A stretch of DNA of 64,000 bases. It comes from Diphasiastrum complanatum. Lineage: Eukaryota > Streptophyta > Lycopodiopsida > Lycopodiales > Lycopodiaceae. The translations under genes and the position numbers were made by a program. The stretch spans positions 16,273,595 to 16,337,594 of the forward strand of contig CM055094.1 of NCBI GenBank assembly GCA_029204225.1, written 5' to 3'. Positions 48,637-59,986 of the stretch are shown piece after piece (the stretch's first letter is position 1; each line of letters opens with the position of its first letter). The notes under the pieces were generated by a model. The model had not been told where the DNA came from. It did no database searches and worked only from the letters and a program-made list of their open reading frames with translations.

Positions 48637-49117
48637 AGAAACAAGTAGAAATTGATTTGGTTTCGTTTGGATCACAAAAACTCAATGTACATAGTGAACT
48701 AGCTTGAGATTGCCAATGAGCTCCAAAAATTTTCTATCTTCTCACTATGGAGAGAGGGAATACATAGCAAATTCGACTTCCTTCTTAAAGTTAGGTGGAT
48801 TTCCAGCATGTAATAAGGAAGTTAACTCACTCTCCTTGACCTAAAATGAAACCCTAGTCTATTTCCTAGAGTTATGCTTGGTAGGTAGCTAGTTGGTCAA
48901 ATTTTCACCTTAAACTTAGGTGTAGGTCCTATAAAGTAGGGATGACCACCAAATAGACATGACCAACTCTCTTGACTTGACCTAACCTACATTAGGATGG
49001 GTTTCCCATGTAGCATCATGGCCTCACATGTGTGGGACCCACTTGTGTACACAATTTACACTATTCTACATGGTTTTTGATCAAGCTAGATTTGCCAATT
49101 TTTGGCAATTCTTCACA
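48637..49117 (-). repeat. 5' LTR of the young copia, truncated (481 bp)
   Basis: It matches the 3' LTR nearly base for base from TGTGAAG to CTTGTTTCTCA, then leaves it at 48637. The expected end of the LTR and a TGGTATCAG primer site are missing. Confidence 0.85.
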
Positions 49118-49830
49118 GGCTGTCCACTGGCCGAAAAGGATGACACCTGAAACGGATCCCGTTTGGAGAAACGGGACTGTCGGACGGAAAGCTGCAAAAC
49201 TAGTCCATTTTGCTTGACCTAATTGCATTTCTGTCCCGTCGAAGGGCCATTTTGACTGAACGACACCCGAATCGGGCCAGGCTCGGTCGTTTGAGTTCGT
49301 ATCGGGATCACGAATCCGTGGACTGTATTCATGGGCCATTTTGTCGATTCCAAATGTTTTTAGGTCCCATTCCGGCAAAGTGTCCCTGAAGCCCTGTTTG
49401 ACGTTGAACTTCAGAAAGACGTACAGGGCCTGCCGTCTGTCCGGTCCTCGTCCTGTCTGCTCCCACAGGTATGAAGAAGATCTTCATCCAAGTGCAAGAA
49501 CGCAAAGGGGTGCAACAAGAAGCTATAAAAACTAGAAAGTGGCTTATTTATAGAGATGGCATTATCAGATTTGTGGATCGTAAGAGAGTGAAATGGACTA
49601 TCGAGGTTGTCTGCTGGCCAAAACGGATGACACCTGAAACGGATCCAGTTTTGAGAAACAACACCGTCGGACGGAGAACTGCAAAACTAGTCCATTTCGA
49701 CTGACCTAATTGCGTTTTTGTCCCGTCGAACGGCCATTTTGACTCGAGGATACCCGAATCGAGCCAGGCTCGGTCCCTTGGGTTCGTACCCGCTTCACGA
49801 ACCAGTGGATTGTATTCTTGGACCATTAAT
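49118..49830. repeat. 359-bp tandem repeat, right part
   Basis: It resumes the unit interrupted at 45151 with ggctgtccactggccg. A third unit starts at 49378, is interrupted at 49471-49602 by a LINE-derived segment, and finishes at about 49828. Antisense frames in both units encode similar short peptides (DRAW-DSG, SKWPFDGT, LGQ-KWTSFA). Confidence 0.87.
49471..49602 (+). mobile_element. LINE-derived fragment inside the 359-bp repeat
   Basis: The translation KIFIQVQERKGVQ, KTRKWLIYRDGIIRFVD parallels TYIQVEERRKAFQ, TGRQVIYRDGHIRFVA at the start of the LINE at 59984-60140. It replaces gttcc of the repeat unit between cccacag and tatcgagg. About 130 bp. Confidence 0.65.
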
Positions 49831-50094
49831 ACATTCTACGCAGGTTTAAGTGTATGCTACACAAGTGCAACTTTGATGTTAAATCTGCAATAGTGCAATG
49901 CCTACGACACAATGAGGACGTGGGGTGGGGTTGATTGTGGCTTGTTCTGATGGTTATGGTTGTGGGATTGTGGGTTCAGGATGATTTATTAGGGTTTAGG
50001 GTGTTATGTTAACTGTGCCATTTGTTAGGGTTTAGGGTGTTATGTTAAATGGTTGAACATGATGCATATGTTATGACGGAGATGCAGATGTGCT

Positions 50095-50152
<58 letters not shown>

Positions 50153-50315
50153 ATCTTGCACGGAGCAAACCATTTCTGACTAACTATTCAAATTTCACAG
50201 AGCTAACCATTTGTAAGCAATCACGATAAATTAGCCAAGACACTAATAGACTTTAAAAAAATATATACATCTCATCTGATGCCACTGTACATGATGCTAA
50301 AATGTGTATCAGTAT
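49831..50315. other. left flank of the hAT element with telomere-like motifs and CT/CA microsatellite
   Basis: TTAGGGTTTAGGGTG occurs at 49989-50003 and 50025-50039, each followed by gttatgtta. A (TC)n(AC)n tract runs 50097-50153. The remainder is non-coding and leads to the hAT stop codon at 50316. Confidence 0.75.
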
Positions 50316-53300
50316 CTACAAGTCTGTGCTAAAAAAATCATCCCTCTGCGTGCCAGATGCATCTGCAGAGGTGTCAAATACAAAGACTGGCTGGGAGTCT
50401 GGGGGCATCTGAGACTCTTCTAAGTCTGGGCCAACGCCTACCAAGAGACGACTAGAAAAATCATCGGTGTGTCCCCTCTCGGCTGGCCTGCCTCTGGGTC
50501 TGCCGGAAGGAACCCTCTGTGGTACACTCTTGCCTGGGGGTCTCCCTCTGCCACGGGGGGTTCTCTGGGAAGAACTGCCTGCCTGTGATGCTCTAAGTCA
50601 TCTCTGCGCTATCTGTCTCTGGGCAGCAGCCTCTGTCTCCCTCGCAAACTCTGACCAGCCATCATCTGAAAGGGGGCATGATGCGGGAGTACTGGGTGGA
50701 GCACGTGGACCATCCCCTACAAGGTCGACCGTCTTGTCTAAATCATATGTGGGCTCATCAGAGGAGGAGGGCAATGGAACGTCAGCAGGGAGGGGGGTGG
50801 TCTCATCGGCATCGACATCATCCTTGGGATCACCCCGCAGAGCACGCCGAGCGGCATCGTTTGGATCAACCTCTGCCTCAGCCTCATGATCGGCCGCTGC
50901 AACTAGACACTCATCGGGATTGACCTGCACAAGTCAATCATTCGTGAGAATAGCCGAAGCAACCGTGAGGGCATTAAACTGAATGTCTTAAACCAATACG
51001 AAAGCAAACGATAGAGCAACGAAATATACCTGCAGCAGTAGGGCGCGTGCGCCTCCTGTCCTCATGCTCTCCGTGATGCGTCAAACCACCCTTGTTGGTG
51101 TTGCAGTACACCAAGTCATTGCATCGCTCCGTCGTCAAACGGTTCCGCCTGTTCATGTGGACAAGGCTGAATGTTGACCAGTTCCGCTCGCACACGCAAG
51201 CAGAACAGTCCTGCATTAATTGGCAACCACTCGAGTGAGTACCAACCTTGTAGAGAAAATGCGAAAACTGGTTGGACGAATGAGATTAGACAACATACTT
51301 GTGAAAGGACTGGGAACGTGAGCGTCCTCAGGTCTGACTGTCCAGCGCCGTAGCTCTCCCATCATGATACAGGCAAGAGCCTGTTTTCTCGGACACGTGC
51401 AAGGTCCTCGCCGAACAGCCCCAGAGAGTGCTTGCAGTTGATCAGCGATGTGCGTGAGTACATCTTGAGCCTGCGTAGGGAAATTGAACGAACGACAAGG
51501 TACGATAGAGCAAGAGTTTACCTGTAACTGAGCCTCTGCACCTCGAGCCTGCTGCGGATACCAGTGTCGCTGTTGAGGAGGCGGATGTCTGCGAACCAGT
51601 CCGCACGCAACTCTGCATCGTCGTACTGCCTCTCGCTCTGAAACAACGGATGCAGTATGTGGGCCACATTGTGAATGGGCTGGTGAAACTTATCCCATCG
51701 TCGCTGCCACAAGCGCCTGAGAGGCTCCAACCTGTGGACCAAACCACGTGGAGGCAACAGTTACATACCATCGTGTTGTGGCAGCAAGACGAAACAGAGT
51801 GCGAAATGGAAGTAAGGATGGTGTGACGGAAAAAAGTTATATCTGGCAGGGTCCAGTTCGGAACGCTGGAGAGACTTGCTATGCGGTCCATGAACTCGTA
51901 AATGAGGCCCATCGTGCACCCCTTGCGATCAACGAGCCTCAGAACAGAGTAGATGGGGCGCATGACGTGCATCAGCTGGTGCATATCCACCCAGAAAGGC
52001 TCCATGAAGAGGATGTCGTGGAAGGCCAAGCCCTCTGGGGTCGTGGACAGGTCCATGGCAGTGAACTCTGCCGAAGTAGCCATGTGCCACAAATCACCCT
52101 TGAGCTTGTGTAGCCGCTCAAGCATGATGAACTGGTAGGCGAAGCGGGTGCGAGCGGGCTTCTTCAAGTTGAGCCTGCATTGACAAACGGAATGAGAGGC
52201 ACACCTGAAACCAGCAAAAAAAAAGAAGCATCTTGAACGAGCCAAAAAATAAATACCATATTACCTGCTGAATGTGCGAAAAAGGGCAGTCATGCGGCGC
52301 TTGCGTGTGACGAAGTCCACAATTGCAAGTGCCCTCGTGAGAATCTCACTGACCCAAGGCAAGCGCCTGATGGAATGCAGGAGGAGGTCCAGTGAGTGTG
52401 CAACACATGGAGTCCAGACAATGGAGGGGTACTCTGCCATAAGAAGCTCCCCCATACAGCGACAGTTGGACGCATTGTCTGTCACAACCTTTCGCGGTGG
52501 TTCACACGATCAGTTCACAACTTGGAAACACATTGCAACCAATCGAAAACCACGCAAAACTTTTGTATCAACATTAAACAGTAAATGACCAAACAACTAA
52601 TGAAAAAAAAATTGAACCTGGACAACGCGTTGTGGTCCGACCTTCTCTATCGCTGCGCGGATGATGCCGTAAATGTACTCGGCCGAGTGCACTCTCCCTG
52701 CCTCGAAGGCGTCGATGCTGCACAAGAACATGGAACCGTAACAACTAGAAACAATCACGTTGATGAGTGGACGTCTATGACGATCAGTCCACTCCATCAG
52801 CCATGATGGAACAGCCGTATCTATCCAAGCCTCCTACAGTGCGGCCAGTCTCTCTCTGACTGATGCAACCCGGTCTTGGAGCAAAGGGCCGCGTAGTGCG
52901 TCGATTGTGGGTGGTGTGTAGCCGGGCCCGCAGACTGCAACTTTCGAGATAGCCTCTCGGAAGATGCGGGATGATGCCATGATAAAGGGGAGGTTCAGGT
53001 CATAGAACATCTGTGCTATGGTCCTGGTGGCCTCTCTGTGCTGCCCCTCTCTGAAAGATCCCGACATGGACATCTGTCTGGTGCCTCGGGATGTGGATGG
53101 CTGAGAGGATGTGGATGGACGATGCGGATCTGGAGGTGGTGGCATAGGTGCAGGTGCGGAAGCGGAGGATGTGGACGGGCCGTGCAAATCTGACGGTGAT
53201 GGCAGAGGCGTAGGTGCAGCAGTGGAGGCTGTGGATCCATGGGGTGTAGTGGCAGAGGGGATACGAGTGGCTGTGGTGGAGGCGGAGGCGGGTGCGGATG

Positions 53301-53619
53301 CGACGGTGGGGGCGGTGGCGCTGGGCATACCAGTGGCAAGGGCGGTGGCAGTGGATGCACCAGTGGAAATAGAGTCTGCGGCATCTGTGGACGACTCGCT
53401 AGGCTCAACAACTGACTCAGAATATGCCTCGAGAATGCGAGCCCTCTCCGCAGCGGGGATGACCATACAAACGCCGATCCTGTAGCGTCCCCCCGTGGGT
53501 CAGACTTGCAAGCCCCCCAGATGTGCTCGAATCCGAGAGGCGTTCCTTGTGAACTAAAGGGCAACGCCACTTTTTGTCGGGCAACAACTCCACCTCATTC
53601 AAATGGGACGAGCGGCCAT
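50316..53619 (-). pseudogene. hAT-superfamily transposase, multi-exon, inactivated
   Basis: Order on the minus strand: a frameshifted BED-type zinc finger (KWRCPL, then RIRAHLGG) near 53600-53480; a Ser/Thr/Pro/Ala-rich linker; DUF659 (LINVIVSSCYGSMFLCSIDAF); catalytic VTDNASNC (first Asp), CVAHSLDLLL (second Asp), LKKPARTRFAYQFIMLERL; WDKFHQPIHNVAHILHPLF; SYGAGQSDLRTLTFPVLSQ joined to CERNWSTFSLVH (catalytic Glu and dimerisation region); and an acidic, basic-tailed C-terminus. Introns supported by GT/AG: 52617-52489, 52264-52175, 51521-51471, 51298-51211, 51029-50925. The join near 51769-51731 is out of phase, and stops lie at the DUF659 start (52834), before WESYG, and near 50600. Markedly GC-richer than its surroundings. 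Confidence 0.88.
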
Positions 53620-53625
53620 ATCTTT

Positions 53626-53627
53626 CC

Positions 53628-53662
<35 letters not shown>

Positions 53663-53895
53663 TTTCTCACACACACACACACACACAAAAGCACGCAAAT
53701 CTAATCTCTCTCTCTCACCCTAAACCCTAAACCTCAAACCCAAGCACCCTAAACCCTAAATCCTAAACTCACACACACACCATGGCTCGTACACGCGCGC
53801 ACACACACACAAATCCTCTCTTTCTCTGTCCCTCACACTCTCTGTCTCTTCCTCTCTCTCTCACACACATCTGTATGCACACAAATCAACAATAT

Positions 53896-53940
<45 letters not shown>

Positions 53941-53962
53941 AATTACCACACACACACAATCA

Positions 53963-53998
<36 letters not shown>

Positions 53999-54019
53999 CT
54001 CATCACACACACACAAACA

Positions 54020-54059
<40 letters not shown>

Positions 54060-54115
54060 GCCTCTCCCTCACTCTCTCTCTCTCTCCCTCTCCCTCTCCC
54101 GCCCTCTTTCTCTGC
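53626..54115. repeat. CT/CA microsatellite cluster with telomere-like motifs
   Basis: (CT)n(CA)n at 53626-53687; CACCCTAAACCCTAA near 53716 and 53745, inverted relative to 49989-50039; then long CA and CT tracts at about 53850-54060 with short unique links. Large frames across this zone on both strands are low-complexity artefacts. Confidence 0.93.
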
Positions 54116-54180
54116 TCTCGGGCTTCTGCGGAACAGTCCGCAGTGCCCGCGCCTTTTGTTTTTGTTTTTTTCTTTTTTAA

Positions 54181-54211
54181 AAACCCGTCCGGGGCCCGGA
54201 CGCGTCCAGCC

Positions 54212-54242
<31 letters not shown>

Positions 54243-54280
54243 GAGGACGCGTGCATTCCGGCCCGGACCCTCATGTCTGG
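54181..54280. repeat. GC-rich inverted repeat around an A23 run
   Basis: Left arm cgtccggggcccggacgcgtcc (about 54186-54207) and right arm gaggacgcgtgcattccggcccggaccc (about 54243-54270) are inverted versions of each other (GTCCGGG-CCGG-ACGCGTCC), separated by a poly(A) tract of about 23. They lie at the right edge of the GC-rich hAT region. Confidence 0.75.
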
Positions 54281-57174
54281 CGCAAGCACATCCAATCAAA
54301 TTCTAAACAATAATTCTTCAAGCATCAAAAAGCTAATATACTCATCTAGGCACAAAATTTGACTCTTTTATAGCTTTTGATATATTTGCTCAGATTGATG
54401 TGTTACTTCCTCAGGTAGGCCCTAATAGCTCCCTAAAGAGACCTTAAGAAATCTAAGAAACGTAAACTGGTTCAACAATTGAAAGCTTGAAAAACTGATT
54501 CAGAGGCAAATATTTGATGTGATTAATGTTGAAACTGGATGAATAGATTGCTTCAAAGGTGAAGAAGAAATCTATGGAGACTTCATAAGTGCCAAATAAG
54601 TAGTACATTTCACCTTTGCCAAATGCATTCTTGTCTCAACGCTCATGACAAAACTGTGCAGAGGTGGTAGTAATCTGTAGGAGTTAGTAGCTCCACATCC
54701 CATTTAAAGGCTATCCATGCAACCTTTAGATAATACATTCCCAACTCACCTAGAGTCTACATATGAGCAGATCAAGCCGATTCCTATGGACCCTCGGTTA
54801 AAAATATTTACATACACACAATAGTTGACCAAATCTTTGTATGAAGAGGGCTTTTTGCAATAACGTGTTTTTAGGGTACATAGAGGATATAATGATCTCG
54901 TAGACGGCACCATGAGACAAAATGTGGCATTCTCCCTTCAGTAATTAGAGTTCCTGCATCTGGTTCAATCCTTACACAATGTCATTGACCTGAATATTCA
55001 AATTGACAAAGATTATTTGCAAGTGACTGTGAGAAAAAGGCAAAATATTGAAGACTACACAGTCGACCAGCTCCACTCCGGTGGTCAAATAACACACCTA
55101 TCCATTACATTATGCGCTCAGATGGCACTTATGGCACATCAAATTAACTTTTCAGTGTATGAACATGTGTACCCTACCAGAAATTTAAACAATCCTAAAC
55201 CAGTGCCCTCCACACATTGGGCATGCATACAACCATCTTGCTGCCCACCATGAATCACGAGAGTGGTTTACGATTGCCTGAGAATCTGCGGAACTGGATG
55301 GTGCAAATGAGGCAGTTTGTCGTCCGCATCGCATGCACTACACCAAATTATGCCACAAAAGTTAGTGCTTTGGATTTTGAGGGTGGAGAGGATAGGTTAA
55401 ACTTTTTACTTCAGTGCTAGTTTCTGCCTGTATCACATAATGATGCACCAGGTTACAACAGCGGAAGGATAGAAAGAGCATCAATTATGAAAAGTAGAAC
55501 CAAATACGCAGGAGGAAGTCTCATCCATATAGGTATATGCTAATTCAATCTAAATATTATTAAAACCAAAAGCATTTAGTATAGTAAGTTTAAGTACTTT
55601 TCTTTCCCACTCTTTGAAAGAAGCTTACACAGACTCATAAAGTTCATATCACTGTTTTCAGAAGAATTTCTAAACTGTGTTGCTAAATTAAGCTCAAAGG
55701 TTACTTGAACATGAAGTAAATGAGATCCTACGCTTCAGCCTTTATACTTTCGAAATATGCATCATGCCAGGTCTTCAATACTATTTCCATGACACAGATA
55801 GCCTGATCAAGTTTGTTATGAACATGTGTGAAGATTCTGCATACTGGACCTGGGCAGAGTAATTAGTGATGACAAAGCCAAAATTCAAGTTTTCCTTTGC
55901 AACCACAAAAGTATATATGCTGTGAATGGACAACAAAAGGTGAAGCCAAAAATCAAATCGAGATATATATCTTTCTGACTCCGTAACACAGAAACGAGAA
56001 GGCTTGGCATTGAAGGCTGTTGGCAAAATACAAATGCATATTTGTTTGCTGATGTACATTTTCTGTTGCAATCTGATTCTAGTTAGATAGAAGTATTCAC
56101 TTTGGGAGATGTTGAAGCCCAAAAGTTGTGTTGTCATGTCTATGGCCAAGATGGTGAAACTAGTCCTAAGGCACAGTGGTCAAAATAGATTTCACAAAAG
56201 GTGGACGAAGATTGAAGGGGACGCTTGCATGACAGTGATAGCACGATCGAGGGCTTTGTTACACTACAAGAATAGGATAAATCAGAACGTGGGTGTCTAA
56301 GCGAATACCAGACCAGCAACGTCTAAATGCAAATGAGGAATTAAACCTTCCAATAGAGTCTACTTGTTGCGACTGAGAGCAGATAATGAGGGACCTTCTC
56401 ACATGAAAGCTCCTAAACCTACTTTAATGGAGATAGAACCTTCTGAAAGGAAAGTTCATCAAATGGACAAAAAAATCTTCTTACAATGAAATATTCCAAG
56501 CCGCTCAAGTAAGAAAAAAGTTTGGTTTCAACCACTTGGTAGGCTTTCCAGTAAACATTGTCTCAGAATTGGCTGCCTATGAACGGGACAAGTGAAGCAA
56601 TGTAGCAGTGGACCACTTTGAAACAAGGTCTAGTCATTGTAGAGTAGTATGCTAATAGATTTAGAAAGGTAATGCTTAATGTTTCTCCAAGTATTTCATT
56701 CTGTGGCGGGCCTGAAGAGAATCCAGCCTTGTGCAATCAAGTCTTGGGGTTTCCAAGGCACATTTAACAAGATTGCACGATCTGTTAGTCCCTGCTCTGC
56801 AAGAGGGGTAAAAAGGCTTAAGGGGAGTTTTCTGGTGGCCACGAAGGTAAGGGAGATAAAACCAGAGCTTTTAAGGGGAAAAGGCTGTATGACCTATCCC
56901 GCTAATAGTAAAGTGCACGAAAGAAGAGAAAAAAAAGTGATGAGAGGTTGCGTGGAGCTGAGGTGAGTTGACAGGAGTAGCAGCAGGTTGTAAGGAGATA
57001 ACATGCCTAGCAGAATGAGCAATCTGACCAAGTTGTTGGTGGATTGCCAATAGAGCTAGGCTGCATAATATAGATGGAGGTAGCTGTGCACCGTCTATAG
57101 AAAATGAGTGGACTGCTGGTCGGCCATTGGCTGAGATAAGCTCAGCTGCAAAGTCCACCAGCTTCAGCAGAGCC
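54281..57174. other. no gene recognised; weak ORFs only
   Basis: Frames at 55017-55253 and 55217-55420 (plus) and a 124-codon frame at 57245-56871 (minus; LLKLVDFAAELISANGRPAVHSF) have protein-like composition but match nothing I know. They may be eroded exons. No LTR, primer site or microsatellite occurs until 57337. Confidence 0.35.
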
Positions 57175-57331
57175 CGTGCTTGACATAATGACAAGACTTG
57201 GCTGAAACCCATAATATATGCATGATGAGGGTGTATCCACTCCATGTAAATTTATCACTCTCGTGCTTGACATAATGACGAGACTTGGCTGAAACCCATA
57301 ATATATGCATGATGAGGGTGTATCCAATGGC

Positions 57332-57393
<62 letters not shown>
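57175..57393. repeat. 88-bp tandem duplication followed by (GA)28
   Basis: cgtgcttgacataatgac...gtgtatcca occurs at about 57174-57239 and again at 57261-57326 with one or two changes. A GA tract runs 57337-57393. Confidence 0.92.
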
Positions 57394-57394
<1 letters not shown>

Positions 57395-58944
57395 ACACTT
57401 ACCTCACTTATTCTAATAAGGACATCAACACCTTAATTAGTAATCCCTTATTGCATTGGAGCCAAAATCTTGCATGAATTTAGCTCCATGAGCCTTATCA
57501 CTGCAAAGATCAGGTTGATTACAGATATACGTAAGAGATTGGTGGTCAATAAAAACCAGAAAATAGCTTCCCTAGGGAGTCTCTTGAAATTTTCAATGGA
57601 TGGATCACCACAAAAAGTTTCTCTATCTAAAGCGTTGTACTCTTTTGTTGTGCATCACTCAACCTTTTGCTCCACATTCTTGGTAGAAGAGTGCAATTAA
57701 TTCAACTTGTATTGTTTCTTATGTACTTGGCTAGATGTCAAACTTGTCGTTGAGTTCCAGTCATGGTTTAGCAAAACGTTTTTGAGCACATGAATTGGTT
57801 ATCTATAAGCAGGTTCACATCCATAGCGCCTATTCTTGAATGATTAAAATGGTTTAGACCTTTCTCCATCAAAGGTCCATCTTTTACTCTCCTACCAACG
57901 ATCCACCCATTGGAAGATCTTCTCATCAACAGCTGATGTAGAGATGTTCTTTTTCTTCAAAAATTTGGTTACTGGTTATATTGATCTATAGAGGCCGATT
58001 GTTGCCTCTTTGCTCTAGTGAGCCACTTTCTGAAGGATTTTTGCATAGCGCATGAAAAAGTTTATCTATTCTTGCTAGTGAGCCACTTAGGCATATTTAC
58101 CTCCAATAATTGACAGGCGCAAGGAGAAATATACTTCTTTTGCTCCAAGGCGTACCTATTGCAGGGCTCTTCCATAAGGGAGTGTGCTTATTGATCATTT
58201 TTGGGCTGGCTTTGACAACTTTTTTTCATCTAGTGATCTATTTGATTAAGAGCATCCCCCTATGATTAACAAAAAATCTCATTTCTATCCAATGACTCCA
58301 TGACTGAAGTGCTATTTTTTAGCTAGTGTTTGGCTTTTGTGAGCTTATCTATTGTAGCTCGAACTATCATTGGTAATTGCTACAATGTTTAGATTGGATG
58401 GACAATATATAGTGTTGTCATGGAATAATATTGAGTGTTCTCACTGCTATCCTATCTGATTATGGGCCATTCCTATCTTTTGCAGCTTCAGCTATCTTTG
58501 CTATTGCTACAGTGCCTACTTTGGATGTGCAATATATGGTGCTTTCTTAGACTAGCACCAAGTGGTTCTTACCACTATCCCATCCAACTCGACTTCCTAC
58601 TTGTGCTGACAATGAGGATTTGAGCTGCAAACTATCTAGCATATCTCATCTACATAGTAGCTTCGCTTAGAGGTCACAGATCTTAGTCAATGGTAAGAGC
58701 ATATGCAATAGTCACGGGGATCATATAAAGTAGTCACAATAACCAATGGACCCTATACTACAACAACTTTGCTCACCTTCGGCACAATACCATCGACAAC
58801 TAACAACAATGAGTACATGTTCTAGTCCAAACCTAGCTTCTTATGCACTTGGGCATAAAATATTTAATTTCAAAAATTGCCCAAAAACTCAGAATCTTGT
58901 GATGCCAATGTCCAATCCCATAAAATGAAAAGAGCATAGTTGCA
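57394..58944. other. no gene recognised; one diverged duplication
   Basis: attgctacaatgttt...ctatcctatc near 58375-58470 recurs as attgctacagtgcct...ctatcccatc near 58502-58595 (offset about 127). Otherwise AT-rich with no coding signal. Confidence 0.4.
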
Positions 58945-59165
58945 CGAATCGCGGTTCGAACCGTTCGAACCATTAGGAGCCGGTTTGAACCGAAATCCAG
59001 TTCGAACCGGGAAAAAAAAAACAACCCCAGAAAAGCCAAAAAAAACGTTTTCGAATTTTTTTATTCTTTCTGCGGTTTAAACTGTTTTTCGAAAACGGTT
59101 CGAACCGGCCATCGGTTTGAACCGGTCGAATCGGCCGGATTCAAATCGGCCGATTCGAATTGGCT
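58945..59165. repeat. cluster of GGTTYGAACC-type palindromes
   Basis: Overlapping ggttcgaaccgttcgaacc, cggtttgaaccg, agttcgaaccgg and, after a spacer, cggttcgaaccggcc, cggtttgaaccggtcgaa and atcggccgattcgaat. The stretch begins catagttgcacgaatcg; a related catagttgcaacgaattg opens a similar palindrome-rich stretch at 63245-63325. Confidence 0.75.
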
Positions 59166-59904
59166 TGTAATTTTGGATGTTGGACGTTGATCAATGTCTA
59201 CTAGATAAGGCTCCAAAACCTCAATGTCAAAATCAGTTTTAAGTGTCTCCAAAATCAACACCGTCGAGCTCTCTACAATTAAGAAATCACCTTGGTCTGC
59301 CATTTATAGCAGCCATGCATAGACAGTGTTCTCTCTACTCAGCCCAATGTTCTCTTTCTCAAGCTTCACTCAAAACTCTTTCCCACTTTCACTCAAAGTT
59401 GTCTTCCTTTCTATATGCACCAAGCAAACTTATCTAAGCATGGTTGCTCTCAACTTGATTGCCATTGTTGTGAATCTGATTCGCACCAGGTGTTAGATAA
59501 TGTAATTTTGATCATTGAAAGGTAAAAACGAATAGGGTCACCATCCTACACTTTTAAATATGACACATGATATCACCAAGTTGCTCGACTTCCAACCACT
59601 TGCGTAGTTTGCCATTCAATGATTTTATTCGATCACTAAATGTTTGACCTAGAGCATGTCCAAGTAATTACATATTTCACACATGGATTCCCCAATTACA
59701 CAATTTCAATTTCGTGTTGTCCAACTGTCAAATAAAACATAATAATTATTGGGTAAAGGTTCACAAAACTCTCATACTTGTTTTTTGACCTTCAAGCTGA
59801 GAAAATCATCACAAGTTACATAGTAAGATTACAAGGACCTTTGAGGTACAAGTACCATCCTCTAGACCTACCACACTTGCATCAATTATATCCCTATTAC
59901 CTAG

Positions 59905-59906
<2 letters not shown>
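59166..59906. other. no gene recognised
   Basis: Short frames only; nothing matches a known domain. The stretch ends at the CT microsatellite that precedes the LINE. Confidence 0.4.

Positions 59907-59983
<77 letters not shown>
59907..59983. repeat. (CT)n microsatellite, ~77 bp
   Basis: A pure CT tract directly precedes the first LINE coding sequence. The LINE's own 3' end at 62608-62638 also finishes in a TTTC/TC tract, so this one may be the tail of another LINE copy. Confidence 0.95.

Positions 59984-59986
<3 letters not shown>

Larger units (their letters stand above)
45152..49117 (-). mobile_element. young non-autonomous copia element, 3966 bp
   Basis: TG...CA ends at 45152 and 49117 are flanked by gactg (45147-45151) and ggctg (49118-49122), a 5-bp target duplication with one difference, inside the second unit of a 359-bp repeat. 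The two LTRs share about 483 bp with only two differences by eye. The element keeps gag, zinc knuckle and protease, has a remnant of the integrase C-terminus, and lacks the integrase core, RT and RNase H. Its 5' LTR lacks the last 217 bp found in the 3' LTR, and no primer site is visible. It could move only with enzymes supplied by a relative. Confidence 0.88.

Noticed and set aside
51731-51769. 37-bp intron in the hAT gene
   Set aside because: GT and AG are present, but it is too short for a plant intron and the join is out of phase; an indel or other lesion is more likely.
53111-53485. 124-codon plus-strand ORF rich in Gly, Ala and Val
   Set aside because: Antisense of the Ser/Pro/Ala-rich linker of the hAT transposase; low complexity, no motif.
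49989-53760. Chromosome end (telomere)
   Set aside because: Only two motif copies occur on each side, in inverted orientation, embedded in unique sequence on both sides.
53782-54213. Overlapping plus and minus ORFs of 126-132 codons rich in His-Thr or Val-Cys
   Set aside because: Pure translation of CA/CT microsatellites with no unique protein content.
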